Origin: Tangfeifania diversioriginum
Lineage (GTDB): Bacteria > Bacteroidota > Bacteroidia > Bacteroidales > Prolixibacteraceae
Length of the DNA stretch: 64,000 nucleotides
Assembly: GCF_900141875.1 (NCBI RefSeq)
Contig: NZ_FQZE01000019.1
Location: 1 to 64,000 of the forward strand
Reading direction: 5' to 3'
In this document: piece by piece, positions 8,135-16,636 of the stretch
Layout: each line of letters opens with the position of its first letter
Position numbering within the stretch: the first letter of the stretch is position 1
Notes under the pieces: model-generated
The model's database searches: none
The model's input: only the letters and a program-made list of their open reading frames with translations
What the model was told of the DNA's origin: nothing
Translations under genes and position numbers: made by a program

Positions 8135-10099
8135 TTAGAATTCAAATTCGACTAAGGTCTTTTTGTCTTGTACGGTTTCTCCTTTCGAAACCTGAATGTT
8201 TTTTACCCGTGCTGATGCCGGGCTTTTTATGGTTATTTCTGATTTCATCGATTCAATAATAATTACATCCTCTCCTTTCTTTAAGATTTGACCGGGCTTA
8301 ACCAATATGTCAATTACTTTTCCGAATAGCCCTGCAATCACTTTGTCGGTTACTATCTCCGTCCCTTCATTTCGGTATTTATTTAACTGCACCTCTTCTA
8401 AAACATGGTTACTTCTTACACTGTAATATCTGCCATCATATTGGATAATAGATTTTTTATTATTCTGAAAAATAAAGATAGTAATATCTTTTTTATTTAA
8501 GGAAAAATCAATTTTCGAACCAGAAAATTTAATGTTGGATATTGTTTTTATCGTTCCATTGAGCTGAATTTCAATGTTTGGGTTTGCTCTTAATGTGTTG
8601 ATTTTGTGTTGTTTATTGTCGATGAAAATTTCAAAGCTTTGAAAAATGCGGAGATAGCCTGATTCATTCCAAATTGAAATGGGGTGAACGGGACGCTGAA
8701 AATGATGCAATAAATAAGCAGCTGCCAGCGGAACGGAAGAAGTTTCGTCCTTGCGAAGAAAGCTTTTGTTTTTCAGGTTTTTTTCCAGCCACCTCGTGTT
8801 AATCGAATTGGATTTAAAATCGGGGTGATTGACGGCAATCGCAAGGAGTTCTTGTGTTGTGACAATTCCCAGTAAAAATAAACTGGAAAGTGCCTTTTGT
8901 GCCTTTTTAATAGCTTCATCTCTGGTTTTTTCATGAACAATGAGTTTACCTGTTAGCGAATCGTAAGCCGCTGAAAGCTCTGTTCCGGGCTGAAGGAAAC
9001 TGTCCCATCGGACTTCTTCCGGTATTTGTATTTTAGCTATTTTTCCGGTTGAAGGCAAAAAGCCAGATGCAGGATCTTCTGCGCAAATTCGCATCTCAAT
9101 TGAATGACCATGTACTTTGAGATTTTTTTGACTGACAGGGATTTTTTCACCTGCTGCAATTTTCAGTTGCATTTCAACCAAATCAACACCTGTAATCATC
9201 TCGGTAACCGGATGCTCAACCTGCAGGCGGGTATTCATTTCCAGGAAATAAAAATTTTCATTTTCATCCACTAAGAATTCCACCGTACCCGCTCCACGGT
9301 AATTAATTGAACGGGCAATTTTGAGGGCAGCATTGTACAGTTTTTCCTTTAACTTTTTGGAGATGGAGTTGGCAGGAGCTTCTTCTATTAATTTCTGATA
9401 TTGACGCTGGATACTGCATTCACGTTCAAAACAGTGAATTGCATTTCCTTTTCCGTCGCCAACAACCTGAACTTCGATGTGGCGTGTTTGGGGCAGGTAT
9501 TTTTCAATCAGCAGGTCACTGTTGGCAAAATATTTAAGGGCTTTATTTTTTGCCCTTTTTAATGCTGACGGAAGATTTTCGGCTTTGTAAACGATTTCCA
9601 TTCCTTTTCCACCACCGCCGCCAGAGGCTTTAACCAAAACCGGGTATTCAAAATTTTTGGCAGAATTTAAAATATCATTTTCTGATCCGGTAGCAGACGA
9701 AATGACAGGAATTTGGAGCTTCTTTACAAATTGATTGGCTTGGATTTTTTCACCCATTAGCCTGATCTGTTGAGGTGTGGCTCCGATGAAAATCAACCCG
9801 GCCTGTTCAACTTTTTCTGCAAAATCAGCCTTTTCTGATAAGAATCCATACCCGGGATGTATGAATTTGGCACCTGTGTGCTTTGCAATTTTAATTATTT
9901 TTTGCTGGTTCAGATAAGTTTCCTGCAACGTTTCACCTTTCAGGTTAATAGCTTCGTCCGCCCGGGCAACATGCAACGACTCGCGGTCGTCATCAGCAAA
10001 AATAGCTACGGTTTTGAGCCCCAGCTTTTGGGCTGTCCTGATTATGCGGACTGCAATTTCTCCACGATTGGCTATTAAAATTTTTCCGATTGTTTCCAT
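8135..10099 (-). CDS. mccA: Methylcrotonyl-CoA carboxylase alpha subunit (biotin carboxylase + biotin carrier)
   Basis: A 654-residue two-function subunit. Residues about 5-450 form the biotin carboxylase: ILIANRGEIAVRI at the start, an ATP-grasp Gly-rich loop KASGGGGGKGM, ERECSIQRQYQKLIEEAPA, and EMNTRLQVEHPVTE. A linker follows, and then a C-terminal biotinyl domain with ESMKSE, K619 being the biotinylated Lys 35 residues from the end. It carboxylates biotin for the carboxyltransferase encoded two genes upstream. The subunit alone could serve acetyl-, propionyl- or methylcrotonyl-CoA carboxylases; the neighbours and the beta subunit point to methylcrotonyl-CoA. The start overlaps the stop of the hydratase gene by one base (TAATG). 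Confidence 0.82.
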   Translation of the reverse strand: METIGKILIANRGEIAVRIIRTAQKLGLKTVAIFADDDRESLHVARADEAINLKGETLQETYLNQQKIIKIAKHTGAKFIHPGYGFLSEKADFAEKVEQAGLIFIGATPQQIRLMGEKIQANQFVKKLQIPVISSATGSENDILNSAKNFEYPVLVKASGGGGGKGMEIVYKAENLPSALKRAKNKALKYFANSDLLIEKYLPQTRHIEVQVVGDGKGNAIHCFERECSIQRQYQKLIEEAPANSISKKLKEKLYNAALKIARSINYRGAGTVEFLVDENENFYFLEMNTRLQVEHPVTEMITGVDLVEMQLKIAAGEKIPVSQKNLKVHGHSIEMRICAEDPASGFLPSTGKIAKIQIPEEVRWDSFLQPGTELSAAYDSLTGKLIVHEKTRDEAIKKAQKALSSLFLLGIVTTQELLAIAVNHPDFKSNSINTRWLEKNLKNKSFLRKDETSSVPLAAAYLLHHFQRPVHPISIWNESGYLRIFQSFEIFIDNKQHKINTLRANPNIEIQLNGTIKTISNIKFSGSKIDFSLNKKDITIFIFQNNKKSIIQYDGRYYSVRSNHVLEEVQLNKYRNEGTEIVTDKVIAGLFGKVIDILVKPGQILKKGEDVIIIESMKSEITIKSPASARVKNIQVSKGETVQDKKTLVEFEF

Positions 10100-10905
10100 T
10101 AATCCTGATTGGTTATTTGATTGTTCCAGCTGGGTTTTCTTTTTTCGAGAAATGCCTGTAGTCCCTCCCTTCCTTCCTCTGAATGAGTCAGCTGGGCCAG
10201 TAGTTGAGTCGTTTTTTCGGCTGAGGTGGTTGTGATTTTTCCTGTTTCAATTTCATGGAGTAAGTTTTTGCAAGCCCGCAATGCATTTGGCGAAGATGAT
10301 GACAGTTTTTTTATGAGGAGATCGGTTTCACTGAAACGTTCTCCATCGGATGAAATAAAATCGACCAGGCCTGAAATTTTTGCTTCCGGTGCCAAAAATT
10401 TTGAGCCGGAGTACATTAATTTTTTCATGTGTTGAACCGAAAGCCGTTGAGCTACAAAAGGCATTATGGTGGCAGGAATAATTCCCAGTTTGATTTCTCC
10501 GAAAGCAAATACGGTGGATTTTTCAGCAATTACAAAATCACATGCCGAAAGTATTCCGTTGGCGCCCCCCAATACATTGCCGTGAACCGCAGCAATGGTA
10601 ATTTGGGGTGCATCGCGTAATTCTTTGAGAAGGCCAGGGATTTGCAGGTATTCTTCCCGGTTTTTCTGTATCGACTTTTCTGCGGCGGAGGCCAGCCAAC
10701 TGATGTCGGCTCCGGCACAAAAGGATTTTCCCTTGCCCGATATGACCAGGAAATGAATTTCATTTTTTCGGGAAATCGATTTTAATGCGTCCCGGAACTC
10801 CCCTATTAGTTCAGGATTCAATGCATTATGCTTGTCGGGGCGGTTTAAAATTAAATCGGCCCTGTTCCTGTCAATTTTAACTGTTATGTACTTCAGGTTT
10901 TTCAT
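10099..10905 (-). CDS. 3-Methylglutaconyl-CoA hydratase (enoyl-CoA hydratase family)
   Basis: A 268-residue crotonase-fold enzyme, expected to hydrate 3-methylglutaconyl-CoA to HMG-CoA. Oxyanion-hole motifs SFCAGADISWL and GNVLGGANGILSACDF are present. The second catalytic Glu lies in FGEIKLGIIPATIMPFV, a phrase typical of the LiuC-type methylglutaconyl-CoA hydratases. The first crotonase Glu position (GGANG) is not Glu, as in LiuC proteins. The gene sits between the two carboxylase subunit genes, 4 nt after the beta gene and overlapping alpha by one base, which supports this role over a general beta-oxidation hydratase. Confidence 0.78.
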   Translation of the reverse strand: MKNLKYITVKIDRNRADLILNRPDKHNALNPELIGEFRDALKSISRKNEIHFLVISGKGKSFCAGADISWLASAAEKSIQKNREEYLQIPGLLKELRDAPQITIAAVHGNVLGGANGILSACDFVIAEKSTVFAFGEIKLGIIPATIMPFVAQRLSVQHMKKLMYSGSKFLAPEAKISGLVDFISSDGERFSETDLLIKKLSSSSPNALRACKNLLHEIETGKITTTSAEKTTQLLAQLTHSEEGREGLQAFLEKRKPSWNNQITNQD

Positions 10906-10909
10906 CTTG

Positions 10910-12475
10910 TTACATTCTGAAAACCCCGTATCGGGGCGTCCGTTCGGGTTGATTAAGGGTGATGTGAAAAGCCAGGCCTAAGATGTCGCGTGTTTCTGCG
11001 GGGTTGATAATTCCATCATCCCAAACTCGCGAAGAGCTGTAATAAGCGGAGCTTTCTTTTTTGAACTGTTCAATAAGCTGGTTGCCGCTGCCGTTTTGTC
11101 CAATTGTATTCAGGATGCCCGAAGCCTGCTCGCCTCCCATAACCGAAATGCGTGAGTGCGGCCACATGAATAGGAAATCGGGTTCGTAGGCGCGGCCTGC
11201 CATGGCATAATTGCCTGCACCAAACGACCCGCCAATTACTACTGTTATTTTGGGCACTGTTGTATTGGCCACAGCCTGAATTAATTTTGCACCGTCGCGT
11301 GCAATTCCTTCGTGTTCATATTTTTTCCCCACAATAAATCCCGTAATATTTTGCAGGAACAGCAACGGTGTTTTTCGCTGGTTGCATAGCTGAATAAAAT
11401 GCGCTCCTTTTCGGGCGCTTTCAGCAGTAAGAAAACTTTGGTTGCCTAAAATGCCAACTGTTATTCCTTTTATTCGGGCAAAGCCTGTAATCAGCGTATT
11501 GCCGTAGTTTTCCTTGAATTCATGAAAATCACTTTCGTCAACCAACCGTTCAATTATTGCATGAATGTCAATCGGTTTTTTCAGATCAACAGAAAGGTAA
11601 TTGTAGATACTTTCTGGTTCAAAATGGGGTTTTTTTACTTTCTCAATTTCAATTTCTTTTTTCCTGCCAACAGGAAAGCCGGAAACTATTTTCCGGCAGA
11701 TTTTAAGGGCATCCACATCGTCCTCGGCCAGGTGATCGGCCACTCCCGAAATGGAGGTGTGAACATCTCCGCCGCCCAGCTCTTCGGCCGAAACTTCTTC
11801 ACCGGTAGCCGCTTTAACGAGTGGTGGCCCGCCAATAAAAATTGTTCCCTGGTTTTTTACAATAACAGTTTCGTCGCACATGGCCGGCACGTAGGCGCCG
11901 CCGGCAGTGCAGGAGCCCATTACTACCGCAATTTGCGGAATGCCTTTTGCCGAGAGCCGGGCCTGGTTATAAAAAATGCGGCCAAAATCGAACCGGTCGG
12001 GGAAAACATTGGCTTGTTCCGGCAGATAGATTCCTCCTGAGTCAACCAGATAGATACAAGGCAGGTTATTATTCAGGGCGATTTCCTGTGCGCGGATGTG
12101 TTTTTTTATGGTTTCTTTTACATACGTCCCTCCCTTAACTGTGGCATCGTTGGCAACAATCATGCACTCGCGGCCATGCACAATCCCAATTCCGGTTACG
12201 ATCCCGGCCGAGGGAAAAGCATTGTTGTATTGATCGTAAGCCGCAAAGGATGAAAGCTCCAGAAAATAGGTTTTGGGATCAACCAAAAGATCAATTCGCT
12301 CGCGGGCCAGTAATTTACCTCGCTCACGATGTTTTTGTTTTGATTTTTCCGGGCCGTGTGAGCAAACATGCTGCAACCGTTCATGGTAATTAGTCTTTAC
12401 CAATTCATAGCCAGTACTTTGTTTGGCTTTGGTGACCGTATTTTCCAGTGTTGTATTTTGTTTAACTTTACCCAT
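10910..12475 (-). CDS. mccB: Methylcrotonyl-CoA carboxylase beta subunit (carboxyltransferase)
   Basis: About 521 residues from the preferred ATG at 12475; the open frame extends to a TTG at 12502, only a few bases from a candidate promoter. It carries the paired crotonase-like carboxyltransferase domains and the phrases [55 protein letters not shown] and [18 protein letters not shown]. These match methylcrotonyl-CoA carboxylase beta chains more closely than propionyl- or acetyl-CoA ones; geranyl-CoA carboxylase is the nearest alternative. It converts 3-methylcrotonyl-CoA to 3-methylglutaconyl-CoA. It is the first gene of the nine-gene run leading to mevalonate and IPP. Confidence 0.88.
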   Translation of the reverse strand: MGKVKQNTTLENTVTKAKQSTGYELVKTNYHERLQHVCSHGPEKSKQKHRERGKLLARERIDLLVDPKTYFLELSSFAAYDQYNNAFPSAGIVTGIGIVHGRECMIVANDATVKGGTYVKETIKKHIRAQEIALNNNLPCIYLVDSGGIYLPEQANVFPDRFDFGRIFYNQARLSAKGIPQIAVVMGSCTAGGAYVPAMCDETVIVKNQGTIFIGGPPLVKAATGEEVSAEELGGGDVHTSISGVADHLAEDDVDALKICRKIVSGFPVGRKKEIEIEKVKKPHFEPESIYNYLSVDLKKPIDIHAIIERLVDESDFHEFKENYGNTLITGFARIKGITVGILGNQSFLTAESARKGAHFIQLCNQRKTPLLFLQNITGFIVGKKYEHEGIARDGAKLIQAVANTTVPKITVVIGGSFGAGNYAMAGRAYEPDFLFMWPHSRISVMGGEQASGILNTIGQNGSGNQLIEQFKKESSAYYSSSRVWDDGIINPAETRDILGLAFHITLNQPERTPRYGVFRM

Positions 12476-12518
12476 TAAGGTGTTAAAAATTTTAATATTC
12501 AAAAATCTTCTAATATGA

Positions 12519-12526
12519 CAAAATTA
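12519..12526 (-). promoter_or_regulatory. Candidate -7 box for the mcc/mevalonate operon
   Basis: On the minus strand the sequence is TAATTTTG, an exact match to the Bacteroidota -7 consensus TAnnTTTG, about 45 nt upstream of the carboxylase beta ATG at 12475. No convincing -33 TTG is found at the usual spacing. Transcription would start near 12510, almost on top of the alternative TTG codon, which favours the downstream ATG as the true start. Confidence 0.4.
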
Positions 12527-12590
12527 TAGACTTTAAGTTCATTTCATCTATTCATATTTTTATTTCATTAAAATTGTTCGTTACATACAA

Positions 12591-12622
12591 AAAAGAACCG
12601 TTAAAAAATTAACGGTTCTTTT
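12591..12622 (-). terminator. Rho-independent terminator of the leu operon
   Basis: A perfect 14-bp stem AAAAGAACCGTTAA / TTAACGGTTCTTTT with a 4-nt loop, followed on the minus strand by further Ts. It lies 43 nt beyond the leuB stop and before the promoter region of the carboxylase operon, so it separates leucine synthesis from leucine degradation/mevalonate transcription. The A-rich 5' side could also act on plus-strand transcripts. Confidence 0.85.
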
Positions 12623-12665
12623 GGGGTAGAAAATTTTGCCGGCTAATTAAAAGCCAGTAAGCTTA

Positions 12666-13730
12666 TTAAATTTTTTCAATGTAGTGTGCAATCCAATCGC
12701 CCACCTGCGAAGTTTTATATGCAGGTCCCTGGGCAATGTCTTCAGTTACAAATCCTTCATCCATTGAGGCGGCCACTGCATCGCGAATGGCTTTTCCTTC
12801 ATCCGGGAGGTTGAAAGCTGTTTCAAACATCATGGCTGCGGAGAGGATGGTGGCAATTGGGTTGGCAATATCTTTTCCGGCAGCCTGCGGATAAGAACCG
12901 TGAATGGGTTCGAAAACCGAAGTGTGGATTCCGATTGATGCTGAAGGCAGCAAGCCGAGTGAGCCGGTAATCACACTGGCTTCGTCGGTTAAAATATCGC
13001 CAAACATATTTTCGGTAACCATTACATCGAAGTTTTTGGGCCACTGGATAATTTGCATGGCGGCATTGTCCACAAACATATATTCGGTTTGAATATCGGG
13101 ATATCTGGGCGCCATTTTCTGGGCCACTTCGCGCCACAATCGCGAACTTTCCAACACGTTGGCTTTGTCCACCACTGTTAATTTTTTACGTCGCTGCGCG
13201 GCAAATTCGTAGCCCAGTTTCAGGATGCGTTCAATTTCTTCGCGGGTGTAAGTGTTGGTATCGAAAGCGGTATTTCCGTTATCCTTCCGGCCTTTTTCGC
13301 CAAAGTAAATGCCGCCGGTCAGTTCGCGGATGCAAACAAAATCGGCACCTTCCACCAATTCGCGGCGGAGCGGAGATTTGTGCAGTAACTGTTCAAATGT
13401 CTCCACCGGCCTGATGTTGGCATACAAGCCCAGTTTTTTGCGCATGGCCAGCAATCCCTGCTCGGGGCGCACGGTGGCTTTTGGGTTGTTGTCGAACCGT
13501 GGGTCGCCAATCGCACCGAATAAAACAGCATCTGAATTCATGCACAATTCATGCGTTTCGTCGGGATAAGGATTTCCCACTTTATCGATGGCAATTGCGC
13601 CGGTCAGCGCGTATTCATATTCCAACTCGTGATTAAATTTTTTGGCGAGTGCTTTAACCGTTTTCATCGCCTGTTCGGTAATTTCGGGTCCGATTCCGTC
13701 GCCGGGAAGAATTGCAATTTTTAGTTTCAT
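12666..13730 (-). CDS. leuB: 3-Isopropylmalate dehydrogenase
   Basis: A 354-residue NAD-dependent decarboxylating dehydrogenase that oxidises 3-isopropylmalate to 2-oxoisocaproate (and, for isoleucine, methylmalate to 2-oxobutyrate). It starts [12 protein letters not shown] and has the substrate loop [44 protein letters not shown], the metal-binding [16 protein letters not shown], and the NAD loop [18 protein letters not shown]. Its length is normal. It is the last gene of the leu operon, split from the second LeuA-type gene by the DUF433/DUF5615 pair, and is followed by a strong terminator. Confidence 0.95.
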   Translation of the reverse strand: MKLKIAILPGDGIGPEITEQAMKTVKALAKKFNHELEYEYALTGAIAIDKVGNPYPDETHELCMNSDAVLFGAIGDPRFDNNPKATVRPEQGLLAMRKKLGLYANIRPVETFEQLLHKSPLRRELVEGADFVCIRELTGGIYFGEKGRKDNGNTAFDTNTYTREEIERILKLGYEFAAQRRKKLTVVDKANVLESSRLWREVAQKMAPRYPDIQTEYMFVDNAAMQIIQWPKNFDVMVTENMFGDILTDEASVITGSLGLLPSASIGIHTSVFEPIHGSYPQAAGKDIANPIATILSAAMMFETAFNLPDEGKAIRDAVAASMDEGFVTEDIAQGPAYKTSQVGDWIAHYIEKI

Positions 13731-13742
13731 ATATTTTTTGCT

Positions 13743-14108
13743 TTAATCTTTTTGAATATTGAATGATACCGAATTCAAATTTATTTCCACAATAAACGAG
13801 GAGTTTTTATTTAGCTTTTGAATCTGCGGTAAATTGTCCGTAATTATTTGAACCAGCTCAGAGTTAGAAATATTACCCAAATTAATTTTGATCAGTTTTG
13901 AAGGAGTTCTTTTTACGTAAAAACTATTTCGAAAATCTGAATCTTTGGAAATAACAATGAAATCTTTTTGGTCAGCATACTCACATATTTGTTTATCTGA
14001 AGTAAGCCATTTGTCGAGAATGTCATTTACATGAATTGTTTCGTAACCCCGTGAAGTCAAGTGCCTGACTAATTTATAAGAGATATGAACATCACATAGA
14101 AATTTCAT
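13743..14108 (-). CDS. DUF5615 family PIN-like protein (putative toxin of a DUF433/DUF5615 pair)
   Basis: A 121-residue Mut7-C/PIN-like protein: FLCDVHISYKLVRHL at the start, then SDKQICEYADQKDFIVISKDSDF. Conserved acidic residues D6, D38, D56 and D58 could form the metal-binding nuclease centre expected of the family. The ATG overlaps the TGA of the upstream DUF433 gene by one base (TGATG). DUF433-DUF5615 pairs are predicted toxin-antitoxin-like modules; activity has not been shown for this one. It sits inside the leu operon, 12 nt before leuB, so it would be co-transcribed with the attenuated operon. Confidence 0.75.
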   Translation of the reverse strand: MKFLCDVHISYKLVRHLTSRGYETIHVNDILDKWLTSDKQICEYADQKDFIVISKDSDFRNSFYVKRTPSKLIKINLGNISNSELVQIITDNLPQIQKLNKNSSFIVEINLNSVSFNIQKD

Positions 14109-14335
14109 CAGGCTACATCTTTTATCGGCTTACCTGACAGGTTAAGTTTTGCAAAATGTAAACTTGCCAGAATATCTTCCTTTTCAAGTTCCGGGTGATC
14201 GTCGAGAATTTCCTCGGTGGTCATTCCCGAACCAAGCATATCAATAATTACTTCAACCGGCCACCTCATTCCACGAATGCATGGTTTTCCATGGCAGATT
14301 TCGGGGTTTGTGGTAATTCTTTCCAAATAGTTCAT
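14108..14335 (-). CDS. DUF433 domain protein (putative antitoxin)
   Basis: A 75-residue small protein with the DUF433 signature: ITTNPEICHGKPCIRGMR, then VEVIIDMLGSGMTTEEIL, HPELEKEDILASLHFA. The domain contains a helix-turn-helix-like fold and is typically encoded directly before a PIN-like DUF5615 protein, as here with a one-base overlap. It lies 75 nt after the second LeuA-type gene. DNA binding and antitoxin function are inferred from family context only. Confidence 0.75.
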   Translation of the reverse strand: MNYLERITTNPEICHGKPCIRGMRWPVEVIIDMLGSGMTTEEILDDHPELEKEDILASLHFAKLNLSGKPIKDVA

Positions 14336-14410
14336 ATAAATATGTTTTAAGCAAATTTACTGTAAAAACAGTGTATTTCAAATAATTAAATTTTAGAAAT
14401 TGGTATTTAC

Positions 14411-15994
14411 TTACGGAATACTGTCCATTATTTTATCCAGCAAACCCGGCTTAAACTCGTTTTCGATGATATTTAGCATGCGAATTGTTGCTTTGATTGC
14501 GGCTGCATTCTGATCCGGATCTAACCCTTTGGTTTTAAATTCGCGACTGTTTTTCCAGGTAATTACCGTTTCTACCAGTGCATTGGTTTTTCCGCCAGGC
14601 GGGATGGTTACCGTGTAATCAATGAGTTTCGGGAATGATTTGCCGAGACGCTTGTATATTTTCCGGAGTGCTTTTACAAATGCATCATACTGGCCGTCGC
14701 CATCGCTGAATTCCTCAAAAATTTCTCCTTCAATTTCAAGGCTAACATTGGCAACCGGCCGCAATCCCATAGTATGGGTAACCGAAAAGTTTATCACCCT
14801 GATTTTTTGTTCCATCAGATCGTTCTCCAGGGCATCGGCAACAATGTAGGGCAGTTCGTCGGAGGTAACCGTTTCTTTTTGGTCGCCCAGTTCAATAATC
14901 CGCTGCGTTACTTTTTTCAGTGATTCTGCATCGAGTTCAATGCCCAGGTTTTCCAGGTTCTTTTTGATGTTGGCTTTACCCGATGTTTTTCCCAGCGCAT
15001 ACTGACGGATTCTTCCAAAACGCTCCGGTAGCAAGTCGTTGAAATAGAGATTGTTTTTGTTGTCACCATCGGCATGTATGCCGCTGCACTGGGTGAATAC
15101 AAATTCGCCGATTAGCGGCTTATTTGTAGGAATCCGAATTCCGGAAAACGATTCTACCAGCTTTGAAACTTTGTTCAACTGGCTTTCATTCACCCGGGTT
15201 TTCATTTTCAGGTGATCTTTAATGGTGGCAATCACGCTCGACAGTGGTGCATTCCCCGCACGCTCGCCCAACCCGTTAACAGTGGTGTGTACGCAGCGCA
15301 TTCCGGCTTTTATGGCATGGAAAACATTGGCAATGGCCAAATCGTAATCGTTGTGGGCATGGTAATCGAAGTTGACATCGGGGTAGGTTTCAATCATTTC
15401 CCGGCAGAAATCGTAGGTTTCGTCGGGGTCTAAAATACCGAGCGTATCGGGAAGCATTATCCGGTCAACTTTTTCCTCTTTCAGTTTTGAAACCATGAAA
15501 TGCACGTAGTCTTTTGAACTTCGCATTCCGTTCGACCAGTCTTCGAGATAAACATTTACCCGGATTCCCATTTCCCTGGCATTATGAATTACTTTTTTAA
15601 TGTCGGCTAAATGTTCCTCCGGGGTTTTTCGTAACTGCCCTTTTACATGGTTCAGCGAACCTTTGCAAAGCAGATTAATTACTTTTCCACCGGCGTCGGC
15701 AATCCATTTCAGCGAAATGTTGTTATCAACAAATCCGAGAACTTCAATTTTATCGAGATGTCCTTTTTCGGCTGCCCATTTCATTACACGCTGCGATCCC
15801 CTGAATTCACCATCTGAAACTCTTGCCGAAGCGATTTCAATTCGGTCAACCCTTACATCTTCCAACAACACCTTTGCCACACTTAGTTTTTCCCCTTCGC
15901 TGAAAGAGACGCCTGTGGTCTGTTCTCCATCGCGAAGGGTAGTATCCATTATGGTGAGCTGTTTGCCCTCTATTTCAACTGTTTTGCCTGTCAT
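14411..15994 (-). CDS. 2-Isopropylmalate/citramalate synthase family protein (second LeuA-type enzyme)
   Basis: A 527-residue DRE-TIM metallolyase: [20 protein letters not shown] (15-34), a barrel with PDTLGILDPDE and YHAHNDYDLA metal ligands, VNGLGERAGN, SGIHADGD, and a C-terminal LeuA-dimer regulatory domain (about 385-500). It differs clearly from the leuA in the same operon. Such second copies in Bacteroidota leu clusters are annotated as LeuA2 or as CimA-like; citramalate synthesis (pyruvate + acetyl-CoA) feeding isoleucine through LeuBCD is a reasonable role, and homocitrate-type activity is an alternative. It starts 16 nt after the leuD stop. Confidence 0.75.
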   Translation of the reverse strand: MTGKTVEIEGKQLTIMDTTLRDGEQTTGVSFSEGEKLSVAKVLLEDVRVDRIEIASARVSDGEFRGSQRVMKWAAEKGHLDKIEVLGFVDNNISLKWIADAGGKVINLLCKGSLNHVKGQLRKTPEEHLADIKKVIHNAREMGIRVNVYLEDWSNGMRSSKDYVHFMVSKLKEEKVDRIMLPDTLGILDPDETYDFCREMIETYPDVNFDYHAHNDYDLAIANVFHAIKAGMRCVHTTVNGLGERAGNAPLSSVIATIKDHLKMKTRVNESQLNKVSKLVESFSGIRIPTNKPLIGEFVFTQCSGIHADGDNKNNLYFNDLLPERFGRIRQYALGKTSGKANIKKNLENLGIELDAESLKKVTQRIIELGDQKETVTSDELPYIVADALENDLMEQKIRVINFSVTHTMGLRPVANVSLEIEGEIFEEFSDGDGQYDAFVKALRKIYKRLGKSFPKLIDYTVTIPPGGKTNALVETVITWKNSREFKTKGLDPDQNAAAIKATIRMLNIIENEFKPGLLDKIMDSIP

Positions 15995-16009
15995 TCTTTT
16001 ATGTGAGTT

Positions 16010-16603
16010 TTAGCTGTTAGCTTCTTCAAAAGCAGTAATTTCATCTTTCATCCGAACCAGGTAATCGATATCGTCGAGTCCATTTTTGAGGCAATGCTTT
16101 TTGTAGGCATTAATTTCGAACTCTTCGGTTTCACCTGTTGTGAGGTTCGTTAATGTTTGCTCCTTTAGATTAGTTTTGAATTCGGCTTCCGGGTTTTTTT
16201 CGATGGTTTCAAAAATTCGTTCAAGGAATTCGGGGGTTACAACAACTGGCAGCAAGCCATTGTTAATTGCATTGTTTTTAAAAATGTCGGCAAAAAAGCT
16301 GGACACTACAACTCTGAACCCGTAATCGTAAATTGCCCAGGCAGCGTGTTCACGGCTCGATCCGCTGCCAAAATTTTTACCGGCAACCAAAATTTTACCG
16401 GAATACTTCGCATTATTCAGCGGAAAATCGCTTTTGGGTGATCCATCTTTGTTGTAGCGCCAGTCGCGAAAAAGATTTTCGCCAAAACCTTTGCGTTCTA
16501 CTGCTTTTAAAAAGCGTGCAGGAATAATCTGGTCGGTATCTACATTTTCAACCGGCAGCGGAACTGCCGGTGATTTTATTACTGAGAATTTATCGTATGC
16601 CAT
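16010..16603 (-). CDS. leuD: 3-Isopropylmalate dehydratase small subunit
   Basis: A 197-residue swivelling-domain subunit: [54 protein letters not shown]. It pairs with LeuC to isomerise 2-isopropylmalate to 3-isopropylmalate. The gene follows leuC by 33 nt in the same direction and has the length expected for the family. Confidence 0.95.
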   Translation of the reverse strand: MAYDKFSVIKSPAVPLPVENVDTDQIIPARFLKAVERKGFGENLFRDWRYNKDGSPKSDFPLNNAKYSGKILVAGKNFGSGSSREHAAWAIYDYGFRVVVSSFFADIFKNNAINNGLLPVVVTPEFLERIFETIEKNPEAEFKTNLKEQTLTNLTTGETEEFEINAYKKHCLKNGLDDIDYLVRMKDEITAFEEANS

Positions 16604-16636
16604 TTTATTTATGATTTTAGCTTTCCTTAAAAAATT

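Noticed and set aside
11522-12040. 172-residue plus-strand frame opposite mccB
   Set aside because: Shadow of the carboxyltransferase gene; no recognisable domain.
1634-12502. Operon as a reverse route making isovaleryl-CoA from HMG-CoA (as in myxobacteria) for iso-fatty acids
   Set aside because: That route uses a dedicated decarboxylase pair and reductase (AibA/B, AibC). Here the enzyme is a biotin-dependent carboxylase, which favours the carboxylating direction, and the mevalonate genes follow.
12475-12502. TTG at 12502 as the start of the carboxylase beta gene
   Set aside because: It lies only a few bases from the predicted transcription start; the ATG at 12475 begins nearer the conserved region.
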